This document shows positions 1-5,409 of a stretch of 6,350 nucleotides of DNA, in pieces. The stretch is from Clostridia bacterium. GTDB lineage: Bacteria; Bacillota; Clostridia; Oscillospirales; CAG-272. A program made the translations under genes and the position numbers. Where the stretch lies: contig JAQXKW010000189.1 in NCBI GenBank assembly GCA_029010655.1, forward strand, positions 1-6,350. Reading direction: 5' to 3'. Under the pieces are notes generated by a model that did not search any database, was not told the DNA's origin, and worked only from the letters and a program-made list of their open reading frames with translations. The stretch's first letter is position 1; every line of letters begins with the position of its first letter.

Positions 1-1132
1 CGTCAACGGGACCGACTCTGTAATCACGGCTGTCGGTGGAGTTGTTTCTGTTGTCTCCCATTACAAACACACTGCCCTCGGGAACAACATAGGTCATTTC
101 GCTTTTCAGATAAGGCTCCTTTTTCGTAAAGCTCTGGTCAAGAACCTCCGATTTTCCCGTCTTGTCGGTTACGGTAACCGTGCCGTCTGCGGAAATGTGA
201 ACCGTTTCACCGCCTAAAGCGATAATTCTCTTAACAAGTGGTTTTTTGAGCTGTTCCGTATCAAGGGACGTGTTCTGGAGAACCACAATATCACCTGCGG
301 CGGGCTTGTAGAACAAATCGGACACCACCAGGTACTGACCGTCCAGGAGCGTATCGTTCATAGAGCCGCCGTCAACTCTCGTAAGCCTTGCCACAAAGGA
401 GAAAAAGAGAATAATGCAGGTCATGCAAACAGTAAACACCTCAAGAAAATCGAAAAACCAGTCGATTGTCTTTCGTGCTTTTTCGTCTTTTTCCGACAGC
501 TCATCATCGTCAGATACATAGCTGTTTTCCCCGTTTTCGCTGTCCTCAAGCTCGCTGAAAAGCTCGTCAAGGGAGTCGTAATTATTAAGAAGCTCGTTTT
601 TTGTTACGTCCTCAGCTTCGGAAAACGCAGAGGGGAAAAGCTCCTCACTGTCAAGCTCCCGAAGCTCAGGGTCTGCGGAAAGACCGTCCTCTTCCGCTTC
701 GGCACCGTCCAAGGTGTCTGCGAAATCTTCTTCCGAAGAAATATCCTCGTCGGTTTCCTCGTAAGGCACACCGTAAGAGCTATCCTGAGCTGATTCGGCG
801 ACGTCCTCCGCAGTATCCTCATCGGGCTTTGCCGCATACTCTGCGGGGGTTTCCTCGGCGAAAAAGTCCTCCGTGCCGCCGTCAGCCTTAGCCGCATTTT
901 CGGCGTTTTCAAAAATCGGAGTGCTTTCCCTGCGGAAATCCGAGTTTCTCTCACGCATAACCTGCTTCTGACTGCGGTTTGGGTCGGTGAAGCCCAGAGC
1001 GATACCCCGTTCCTTGTTTTCCGTTTCAATGGCTTTTTCAAGCTCCTCAGGGGTCATATCGTATTTTTCGGGGAAATAGCCCTTCAGGGAAGAGTATATA
1101 TCCTCGTTTTGAGTTGCTTTTCTGTCTTCCAT
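1..1132 (-). CDS. lepB: Signal peptidase I with long acidic N-terminal extension (C-terminus cut by window edge)
   Basis: Type I signal peptidase, a membrane-bound Ser/Lys protease that removes signal peptides from exported proteins. The 377 residues visible hold the family boxes: SMNDTL with catalytic Ser257 right after the membrane segment, VKRIIA with the general-base Lys301, and GDNRNNSTDSR at 359-369. One membrane span lies at about 225-248, so the catalytic part is outside the cell. The cytoplasmic part is unusual: about 220 residues precede the span, and residues 78-217 contain 53 Asp/Glu against 5 Lys/Arg. Typical Firmicutes enzymes have only a short tail there. The start ATG (1130-1132) has AAAGG seven bases upstream and lies 19 bases after the apgM stop, so the two are probably cotranscribed. 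The usual proline of the SMxPTL box is Asp here. Only a short C-terminal piece should be missing at the left edge. Confidence 0.95.
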   Translation of the reverse strand, partial: MEDRKATQNEDIYSSLKGYFPEKYDMTPEELEKAIETENKERGIALGFTDPNRSQKQVMRERNSDFRRESTPIFENAENAAKADGGTEDFFAEETPAEYAAKPDEDTAEDVAESAQDSSYGVPYEETDEDISSEEDFADTLDGAEAEEDGLSADPELRELDSEELFPSAFSEAEDVTKNELLNNYDSLDELFSELEDSENGENSYVSDDDELSEKDEKARKTIDWFFDFLEVFTVCMTCIILFFSFVARLTRVDGGSMNDTLLDGQYLVVSDLFYKPAAGDIVVLQNTSLDTEQLKKPLVKRIIALGGETVHISADGTVTVTDKTGKSEVLDQSFTKKEPYLKSEMTYVVPEGSVFVMGDNRNNSTDSRDYRVGPVD

Positions 1133-1151
1133 TAGATCGCCTTTCGTAAGG

Positions 1152-2366
1152 TCAGCCTTTTATCATAAGGTCAAGCAGCGTGCTTCCGTCGTCAATAACC
1201 GTGGGAAGCGCCGCGGCAGTTTTTTCGTTGTAGGTTTCGGGACCTTTTTCTTCCTTTCTGCTGTCGTACATGAAGAAGGGAACATACTCGTGGGAATGTG
1301 TTCTTATCTCGATAGGTGTTGGATGGTCGGGAAGAACGAGAATTCTAAAATCCTCTCCGGAGTTTTTGAGATACTCGTAAACCGGACCGAGAATGAGACT
1401 GTCGATTTTCTCAACGCTCAGAACCTTGTACTCGGTTTCTCCTCTGTGACCGCATTCGTCCGGCGCTTCAACGTGGACGTAAACAAAATCTGCGCCCTCC
1501 TCAAAGCACTTTATTGCGGCGTCTGCCTTTCCCGTGTAGTTTGTGCGGTAATTGCCCGTAGCGCCCTCCACGTCAACTACCTTCATGCCGGCACATATGC
1601 CGATTCCCTTAATAAGGTCAACGGCGGAAATAATTGCACCGTTAATGCCCCACTTTTCACGGAAAGAGGGAAGTGCGGGCTTTGCACCGGGGCTCCACAG
1701 CCATGCGGAGTTGCCGGGGCGTAAGCCTTTTGCCCTGCGGGCAACATTTACGGGGTGATTTTCAAGAATTTCGTAGCTCTTTTTCTGGAATTCGAGAAAT
1801 TCTCTCCCGCCGTCATCCTCACGGGGAAGGTAGTCGCCGATGCGCCTGCCTATTATATCGTGGGGGCGGTTGAAATTATATGTCTGAGAGGCGTTCTTCC
1901 ACAGCAGGCAGTGCCTGTAGCTGACGCCTGTATAAAGATGTCTCTGTTCGTTTGCAAGCCCGGCGTTCAAAGCCTTAATAAGCTCGTCTGCCTCCTCCGT
2001 TGTAATCTCGTCGGAGGAATGGTCAAGCATTATGCGATCCTCATATCGGTCCTCGTCCTCGGAAATGCTTACAATATTACAGCGGATTGCCGTATCGTCG
2101 TCAGCCATTGTAAGCCCCATGCTCATAGCCTCCAAAGGGGAGCGACCCTTTGAGTAAACGGCGGGGTTGTAGGAGAGAATGGCAAGATTTGCGGTGTCGC
2201 TTTCGGGAACCATCCCCACGGGAACATTGAGAACCGTTCCGCAGAGGGATTTTTTGCACAGAGCGTCCATGTTGGGCTTTTTTGCCGCCTCCATGGGTGT
2301 TTTGCCCGAAAGCTCGGGAATGGGACGGTCAGCCATACCGTCGGGAATTAAAACGAAGTATTTCAT
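1152..2366 (-). CDS. apgM: ApgM-type cofactor-independent phosphoglycerate mutase family protein (possible homoserine kinase)
   Basis: Alkaline-phosphatase-superfamily enzyme of the archaeal-type 2,3-bisphosphoglycerate-independent phosphoglycerate mutase family, 404 residues, the usual family length. Visible landmarks are the N-terminal metal motif LIPDGMADRP (Asp9), the nucleophile region PESDTANLAILSYNP (Ser56, Asp57), and C-terminal metal-ligand motifs EAPDECGH (Asp303, His307), LPDHPTP (Asp347, His348) and THSHEYVPF (His357/His359). The canonical role is 3-phosphoglycerate to 2-phosphoglycerate interconversion in the cytoplasm. Some bacterial members of this family have been proposed to be an alternative homoserine kinase for threonine synthesis, and the sequence alone does not decide. 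The start is placed at 2366 because AAAGG lies seven bases upstream and the protein then begins MKYFVLIPDG. A longer reading from 2435 would start inside the -35 box of the promoter at 2407-2435, so it is rejected. First gene of an apgM-lepB unit. Confidence 0.93.
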   Translation of the reverse strand: MKYFVLIPDGMADRPIPELSGKTPMEAAKKPNMDALCKKSLCGTVLNVPVGMVPESDTANLAILSYNPAVYSKGRSPLEAMSMGLTMADDDTAIRCNIVSISEDEDRYEDRIMLDHSSDEITTEEADELIKALNAGLANEQRHLYTGVSYRHCLLWKNASQTYNFNRPHDIIGRRIGDYLPREDDGGREFLEFQKKSYEILENHPVNVARRAKGLRPGNSAWLWSPGAKPALPSFREKWGINGAIISAVDLIKGIGICAGMKVVDVEGATGNYRTNYTGKADAAIKCFEEGADFVYVHVEAPDECGHRGETEYKVLSVEKIDSLILGPVYEYLKNSGEDFRILVLPDHPTPIEIRTHSHEYVPFFMYDSRKEEKGPETYNEKTAAALPTVIDDGSTLLDLMIKG

Positions 2367-2373
2367 GTATTTG

Positions 2374-2378
2374 CCTTT
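2374..2378 (-). promoter_or_regulatory. Ribosome binding site of apgM
   Basis: On the minus strand AAAGG lies seven bases before the ATG at 2366. It decides that start over in-frame ATGs at 2381 and 2435. lepB has the same AAAGG word at the same spacing (1140-1144). Confidence 0.7.
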
Positions 2379-2406
2379 CATTTTGCTGTCTTGAATAATC
2401 CATAAT

Positions 2407-2435
2407 ATTCTAACATAAATGCGGGGAATTTTCAA
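2407..2435 (-). promoter_or_regulatory. Promoter of the apgM-lepB operon
   Basis: On the minus strand TTGAAA (2430-2435) is followed after 17 bases by TAGAAT (2407-2412), and the bases before the -10 box give an extended TG-T element. Transcription would start near 2400, giving a leader of about 34 bases before the apgM ATG. The DNA upstream (2440-2520) is very A/T-rich, which could act as an UP-like element. It is shared with the divergent rpsT promoter region. Confidence 0.7.
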
Positions 2436-2526
2436 CCTCTTTATTATATGTTTTTAAGTTTTTCTGCGTATTTTATGCACCTCAGAAAAATATTTCAAAA
2501 AATATCAAAAAAATCGTAAAAAGTAC

Positions 2527-2555
2527 TTGCAAAAGCTTTTTGAATGTGGTATTAT
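2527..2555 (+). promoter_or_regulatory. Promoter of rpsT
   Basis: TTGCAA (2527-2532), a 17-base spacer and TATTAT (2550-2555), with a TGG extended -10 element immediately before it. Transcription should begin near 2562, leaving a leader of about 70 bases before the S20 start codon. A/T tracts lie just upstream. Confidence 0.8.
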
Positions 2556-2620
2556 ACCCGATGTATGAGATTGTTCGCTGAGGCACCCTCTCAGGCTGAT
2601 GCGACGCTTTTATTTTAATC

Positions 2621-2626
2621 AGGAGG
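2621..2626 (+). promoter_or_regulatory. Ribosome binding site of rpsT
   Basis: Perfect AGGAGG six bases before the ATG at 2633. A second in-frame ATG at 2627 directly abuts the site and is too close to be used, so S20 starts MPNIKSAKKR as in other bacteria. Confidence 0.9.
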
Positions 2627-2632
2627 ATGAAA

Positions 2633-2896
2633 ATGCCTAACATTAAAAGTGCAAAAAAGCGCGTAAAAGTTACTGCGGCTAAAACTCTTCGCAACAAGAT
2701 GTTCAAGAGCCAGATGAAGACAACTGTCAAGAAATTCTATGCAGCAGTAGAAAGCGGCGACAAGGCAGCAGCTGCAGAGGCTTACAAGGCAGCAGTTGTT
2801 ATTATTGATAAGGCCGCTGCCCGCAATGTTATTCATAAGAATGCGGCGGCACACAAGAAGAGTCAGTTCACACTGGCGCTTAACAAGCTTGCGTAA
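2633..2896 (+). CDS. rpsT: 30S ribosomal protein S20
   Basis: Ribosomal protein S20, a primary binder of 16S rRNA in the small subunit. The 87-residue product has the family's usual length, opens with MPNIKSAKKRV, is rich in Lys and Ala, and carries the helical segments typical of S20, including the C-terminal NVIHKNAAAHKKSQF stretch. The gene stands alone: its own extended -10 promoter, a leader of about 70 bases with a possible hairpin, a perfect AGGAGG site and a terminator 14 bases after the stop. In E. coli S20 represses its own translation; whether the leader here does the same cannot be seen. The next gene downstream, a tRNA, has a separate promoter. Confidence 0.98.
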   Translation: MPNIKSAKKRVKVTAAKTLRNKMFKSQMKTTVKKFYAAVESGDKAAAAEAYKAAVVIIDKAAARNVIHKNAAAHKKSQFTLALNKLA

Positions 2897-2910
2897 AAAC
2901 TAAAGAATGC

Positions 2911-2948
2911 AAAATCACCTGCGCCATGCTCCGGCTCGGGTGATTTTT
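2911..2948 (+). terminator. Rho-independent terminator of rpsT
   Basis: A nine-pair stem, AAAATCACC (2911-2919) with GGTGATTTT (2939-2947), encloses a 19-base loop that can itself pair GCC with GGC. The 3' arm runs into a five-T tract. It lies just after the rpsT stop and before the tRNA promoter. Confidence 0.8.
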
Positions 2949-2991
2949 GCGTTAGCGGTGCATCTTTCATACTGTTTTGTTCTCAATTCTA

Positions 2992-3020
2992 TTGACAAAC
3001 CGTTTTAGGTAGGTTATAAT
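2992..3020 (+). promoter_or_regulatory. Consensus promoter of tRNA-Val
   Basis: Exact consensus boxes: TTGACA (2992-2997), 17-base spacer, TATAAT (3015-3020). The predicted start is near 3027, about five bases before the mature tRNA 5' end. This is the strongest sigma-A type promoter in the window, as expected for a stable RNA. Confidence 0.92.
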
Positions 3021-3031
3021 AGGAAAGCCTT

Positions 3032-3108
3032 GAGGGTGTAGCTCAGCTGGTCAGAGTGTCTGCTTGACATGCAGAAGGTCGGTGGTTCGAACCCACTCAT
3101 CCTCACCA
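3032..3108 (+). tRNA. tRNA-Val (anticodon GAC)
   Basis: A complete 77-base cloverleaf with encoded CCA. The acceptor stem is GAGGGTG (3032-3038) with CATCCTC (3098-3104), with one G-U pair. The D arm is GCTC/GAGT. The anticodon stem TCTGC/GCAGA holds the loop TTGACAT with anticodon GAC at 3066-3068, which reads Val codons GUC and GUU. The T arm GGTGG/CCACT holds TTCGAAC, followed by discriminator A and CCA. It is transcribed alone from a consensus promoter and followed within a few bases by a strong terminator. Confidence 0.97.
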
Positions 3109-3110
3109 GA

Positions 3111-3137
3111 AAAAAGCACGCGAAAGCGTGCTTTTTT
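3111..3137 (+). terminator. Rho-independent terminator of tRNA-Val
   Basis: GCACGC (3116-3121), GAAA tetraloop (3122-3125), GCGTGC (3126-3131), then six T. Five A before the stem pair with the T tract, so the hairpin could also stop minus-strand transcripts. It begins three bases after the tRNA CCA. An exact 22-base copy of stem, loop and T6 recurs at 3310-3331. Confidence 0.93.
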
Positions 3138-3140
3138 CAA

Positions 3141-3256
3141 TGAAGTGTTCCGCTGTGCGGAACACTTTGCATCACTGCTCCGCCGTGAACACGGCAAGCG
3201 CTTCACATTTTGCCATATGGCAAAATGCATCACATCAGCGTTAGCTGATGCTTCAC
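3141..3256. repeat. Array of four palindromes separated by GC(A/T)TCAC linkers
   Basis: A non-coding stretch made almost wholly of inverted repeats. Palindrome A: AAGTGTTCCGC (3143-3153) pairs perfectly with 3157-3167 around a TGT loop, 11 pairs. Palindrome B: GCCGT (3182-3186) with ACGGC (3191-3195), extended imperfectly by GCT (3177-3179) with AGC (3197-3199). Palindrome C: 3206-3227, a perfect 22-base palindrome centred on CCATATGG. Palindrome D: CATCAGC (3233-3239) with GCTGATG (3244-3250) around GTTA. A 7-base word follows each stem, alternating GCATCAC (3169-3175, 3227-3233) and GCTTCAC (3200-3206, 3250-3256). TGAAG at 3141-3145 could pair with CTTCA at 3251-3255 and close a branched structure. 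Stem sequences differ while the linker is kept. Function unknown. Confidence 0.85.
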
Positions 3257-3300
3257 TAAAAGAAAAGTATTTAAGATGTTTGCATTTTGATGTTGTAAGC

Positions 3301-3335
3301 ACAGAAATCGCACGCGAAAGCGTGCTTTTTTCTGT
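3301..3335 (+). terminator. Second copy of the tRNA terminator hairpin
   Basis: The core 3310-3331 is identical to the tRNA-Val terminator core: GCACGC, GAAA, GCGTGC, then T6. Outer arms ACAGAAA (3301-3307) and TTTCTGT (3329-3335) extend the pairing across a small internal loop. No gene lies directly before it, so it would serve as a backup terminator for the tRNA or as the end of an RNA from the palindrome array. In the minus direction no clear T tract follows, so a role in ending the flippase transcript is weaker. Confidence 0.7.
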
Positions 3336-3440
3336 ACTTTTCTCTTTTCTCTCACTGTATTCTCTTTTAACTCCCCATCAAGGCGGACGGCAATTTGTCC
3401 GTAAATCCCCGCTTGTAAAACTGTGCAGAATGTGGTATAA
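3332..3440. other. Intergenic tail between second terminator copy and flippase gene
   Basis: No open frame that looks coding. It starts with a pyrimidine-rich stretch (3337-3370). CGGAC (3384-3388) and GTCCG (3397-3401) can form a weak five-pair hairpin with an eight-base loop; it has no T tract on the minus side, so it is a poor terminator for the flippase gene. The right end holds a promoter-like sequence, listed separately. Confidence 0.5.
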
Positions 3441-3441
3441 T
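3413..3441 (+). promoter_or_regulatory. Promoter-like sequence antisense to the flippase gene
   Basis: TTGTAA (3413-3418), 17-base spacer, perfect TATAAT (3436-3441) with a TGG extended -10 element. It closely resembles the rpsT promoter but points into the 3' end of the minus-strand flippase gene, with a start near 3448. No plus-strand gene follows until 5043. It may drive an antisense RNA, or be a remnant or chance match. Confidence 0.45.
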
Positions 3442-4961
3442 TACGTCGAATCTTTGCTTTTCGGGAGCATAAGAACCGTATATAATGCGGCAAATACTGC
3501 GATTTCCACGGCGGTTCCGCCTATGTAGATGCGTCCCGTAATAAATCTGAGTATAAGGCAAAGAATTGCCGCCGTCAGCGCAGGACGCAAAATCCATGAC
3601 GCCCTGAAACGGAGATTTGTGACGGAGATCGTTTTTCCTATACTCAATGCGGCGTTGATACATTCCGAGGTGTAAATACATACCACATATCCCATAACGC
3701 CCATGCGGGGCACCAACAGCATTACGATTATCAGGCTGAGAGAGGCGTCAAGAATATTGACCTTCATGCAGTAAAGCTGTTCGCCCATGCCCTTGAGAAT
3801 TGAATCCACCGTTGTGTCCAGATACATAATGGGAACGAGTGCGGCGAGAAAAACTATATATTTTCCTGCGTCGGTGTTCCCGTAAACGGAAAGCCCCAGA
3901 CCGTGACCGAAGGTCACAAATATTGCGGCGGCGCCTATTGAAAAGGTCATGCAAAAGCTGACGGCTCGCTCTGCGGTTTTTGCAATCTCCTGCTTTTGTC
4001 CGAGAGCCGAAAACTCCGAAAGCTCAGGAATGAGCAGGGAGGAGAATGCGCTGGTGACGGAGGAGGGAAACAAAATAAGCGGCAAGGTCATTCCCTGGAG
4101 CACGCCGTATGACGAAAGTGCGGCGGCGCTGTCGGAGCCGAATTTGCGAAGCCCTCTGGGAATTGCCACATGCTCCGCACAGGTCAGCCCCTGGCGCACA
4201 TACGAGCCCAGTGCCACGGGGAATGCGATTTGTATAACGCTTTTAAGTCCGGAAATCCGTCTGGGCAGCTCGGCATCGCTTTTTTTGCCGGCAGACTTTG
4301 TTTTGTCCGTAATGTATAAAAGAAACGAGGTTATCATGGAGCCGCCCTCTGCGGCGGCGGAGCCGCCTACCACGGCGAGACAGGCGTATTCCACCCCCTT
4401 CGGTGCGATAATAATAAGTGCGGCGGAGGTTATGGTAATTTTAATAAACTGCTCCGTCAGGGTCACTATTGCGTTTTTGTATATTTTTCTGAGCCCCGTA
4501 AAATATCCGGCAAGGGCCGATGACAGAGAAATAGCGGGAAGTGCGGCGGCGAGGAGCCGCAGAGAGGATACGGTTCGTATATCCGCAAGCACATGAACGC
4601 CGATTTGCTCGGAAAGGCTGTAAAGCAGTATGCCGGAAAGCAGTCCGAAAAACAGAGAATATACGGCACAGCCTGTCATGTCCCGTCTCATAATGCGGCG
4701 GGTGGTTGCGCCGTCGTATCCCCTCGCCTCGCACAGCGCAAGCCTTTTTGAGGTAATTCTGACCGCCGCCAGATTGACTCCGGACACGGCAAGAGTTACG
4801 GCGAAGGTGTATACGCTCATAACCAAGGTGAAAAGTCCCACAGCCTCCGTCCCTATTTTTCTGGTGACGTATGCGTTAAAGCTTACGGTGACGGCACGTA
4901 TCACCACGGAGACTGCTGACAGAAGTATTGAATTTAAGATATATTTTTTTTGCCTTTCCAT
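3441..4961 (-). CDS. SpoVB-like oligosaccharide flippase (MOP/MATE superfamily)
   Basis: Polytopic membrane protein of 506 residues in the polysaccharide transport branch of the MOP superfamily, which includes SpoVB, MurJ and Wzx. These proteins flip lipid-linked sugar precursors across the cytoplasmic membrane for wall, cortex or surface polysaccharide. Hydrophobic segments run through the whole protein, about 12-14 spans, with cationic cytoplasmic loops such as TTRRIMRRD (86-94) and DKTKSAGKK (219-227). SpoVB-type signatures are visible: EHVAIPRGLRKFG near 263-275, SSYGVLQGMTLP near 283-294, LIPELSEFSALG near 310-321, and LDTTVDSILKGMG near 381-393. Length is close to SpoVB of Bacillus. The ATG at 4961 follows a run of six G six bases upstream, a passable ribosome site. 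It is transcribed alone, divergent from the DUF4186 gene. The substrate and any sporulation role cannot be read from the sequence. Confidence 0.88.
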   Translation of the reverse strand: MERQKKYILNSILLSAVSVVIRAVTVSFNAYVTRKIGTEAVGLFTLVMSVYTFAVTLAVSGVNLAAVRITSKRLALCEARGYDGATTRRIMRRDMTGCAVYSLFFGLLSGILLYSLSEQIGVHVLADIRTVSSLRLLAAALPAISLSSALAGYFTGLRKIYKNAIVTLTEQFIKITITSAALIIIAPKGVEYACLAVVGGSAAAEGGSMITSFLLYITDKTKSAGKKSDAELPRRISGLKSVIQIAFPVALGSYVRQGLTCAEHVAIPRGLRKFGSDSAAALSSYGVLQGMTLPLILFPSSVTSAFSSLLIPELSEFSALGQKQEIAKTAERAVSFCMTFSIGAAAIFVTFGHGLGLSVYGNTDAGKYIVFLAALVPIMYLDTTVDSILKGMGEQLYCMKVNILDASLSLIIVMLLVPRMGVMGYVVCIYTSECINAALSIGKTISVTNLRFRASWILRPALTAAILCLILRFITGRIYIGGTAVEIAVFAALYTVLMLPKSKDST

Positions 4962-5002
4962 ATGATTCCCCCCATAGATGTCGGGATGCTTGCCATACGT
5001 TA

Positions 5003-5031
5003 ATCATATGCAAAAGGACATAATTTCTGAA
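5003..5031 (-). promoter_or_regulatory. Possible promoter of the flippase gene
   Basis: On the minus strand TTCAGA (5026-5031) is followed after 17 bases by TATGAT (5003-5008). The -10 box matches five of six consensus bases and the -35 box four of six. It would start transcription near 4996, about 35 bases before the ATG. The 81-base gap between the divergent genes must hold both promoters. Confidence 0.4.
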
Positions 5032-5042
5032 CTGATTGTATT

Positions 5043-5408
5043 ATGCAAACTATTGACGATGCGCTGAAAAAACTGAAAAAATCCTCTTTCCGCAGTAAAT
5101 TTCATTTGTCTTTTGCGGAGAAAGAGTATTATAATAAAAATGGCGATGACGAAATATGCCGCCACGCGCGGGATTTTGTCCGAAAAAGGCTTGCCCCTGC
5201 CGAAATCCCCAACGACGGCAGGCAAACGCCCATGAGGGGACACCCTGTTTTTGTGGCACAGCACGCCTGCGCCTGCTGTTGCAGGGGCTGTCTCAACAAA
5301 TGGTACAAGGTTCCCGAAAACAGGGAGCTGACCGACGACGAAACAGAAAGGATAGTAAGACTGCTTATGGAATGGATTCGCCGGGAAATGAAGGATAAGG
5401 ACTTTTGA
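5043..5408 (+). CDS. DUF4186 family protein
   Basis: A 121-residue soluble protein that I recognise as the DUF4186 family, whose function is unknown. The conserved core is clear: KFHL near 19-22, HARDFVRKRLAPAEIPNDG (41-59), QTPMRGHPVFVAQHA (61-75) and a Cys cluster in ACACCCRGCLNKWY (75-88, Cys76, 78, 79, 80 and 83). His67, His74 and these cysteines could bind a metal or form a redox centre, which is inference. The C-terminus is a charged helix (98-120). No signal peptide or membrane span is present, so it should be cytoplasmic. ATG 5043 is the first possible start after an in-frame TGA at 5028-5030, and no Shine-Dalgarno word stands at normal distance; a CATAAT at 5019-5024 could give a very short leader. 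It is followed after one base by the C39 peptidase gene, so the two are probably cotranscribed. Confidence 0.9.
   Translation: MQTIDDALKKLKKSSFRSKFHLSFAEKEYYNKNGDDEICRHARDFVRKRLAPAEIPNDGRQTPMRGHPVFVAQHACACCCRGCLNKWYKVPENRELTDDETERIVRLLMEWIRREMKDKDF
5397..5401 (+). promoter_or_regulatory. Ribosome binding site of the C39 peptidase gene
   Basis: AAGGA eight bases before the ATG at 5410, inside the last codons of the DUF4186 gene. It supports this start over the in-frame ATG at 5446, which would delete half of the membrane segment, and it fits translational coupling. Confidence 0.65.
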
Positions 5409-5409
5409 T

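Noticed and set aside
604..1041. Minus-strand 145-codon frame in the lepB region
   Set aside because: An out-of-frame reading of the acidic lepB extension; the true frame continues into the membrane span and catalytic boxes.
1290..1724. Plus-strand 144-codon frame opposite apgM
   Set aside because: Antisense to a well-conserved enzyme core and without a start context.
2366..2435. Longer apgM start at 2435
   Set aside because: It falls within the predicted -35 box, adds 23 residues with no family likeness, and the ATG at 2366 has a good ribosome site.
3141..3256. CRISPR array interpretation of the repeats
   Set aside because: The shared word is only 7 bases, the intervals are themselves palindromes of different length, and no cas gene is nearby.
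3051..3302. Minus-strand open frame across the tRNA and array, ending in residues read from the tRNA complement
   Set aside because: The EWVRTTDLLHVKQ-type tail is an artefact of translating the antisense of a tRNA; the rest is palindrome sequence.
3481..3486. A second plus-strand TATAAT inside the flippase 3' end
   Set aside because: No acceptable -35 box at 16-18 bases upstream; a chance match in coding DNA.
3064..3528. Plus-strand open frame of 154 codons running from inside the tRNA through the palindrome array
   Set aside because: It begins within the tRNA anticodon arm, reads through two terminator hairpins and all the inverted repeats, overlaps the flippase 3' end antisense, and has no ribosome site.
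3949..4596. Plus-strand open frame of 215 codons opposite the flippase gene
   Set aside because: Antisense shadow of a clear membrane protein gene, with no ribosome site and no recognisable domain. The promoter-like site at 3413-3441 is too far upstream to argue for it.
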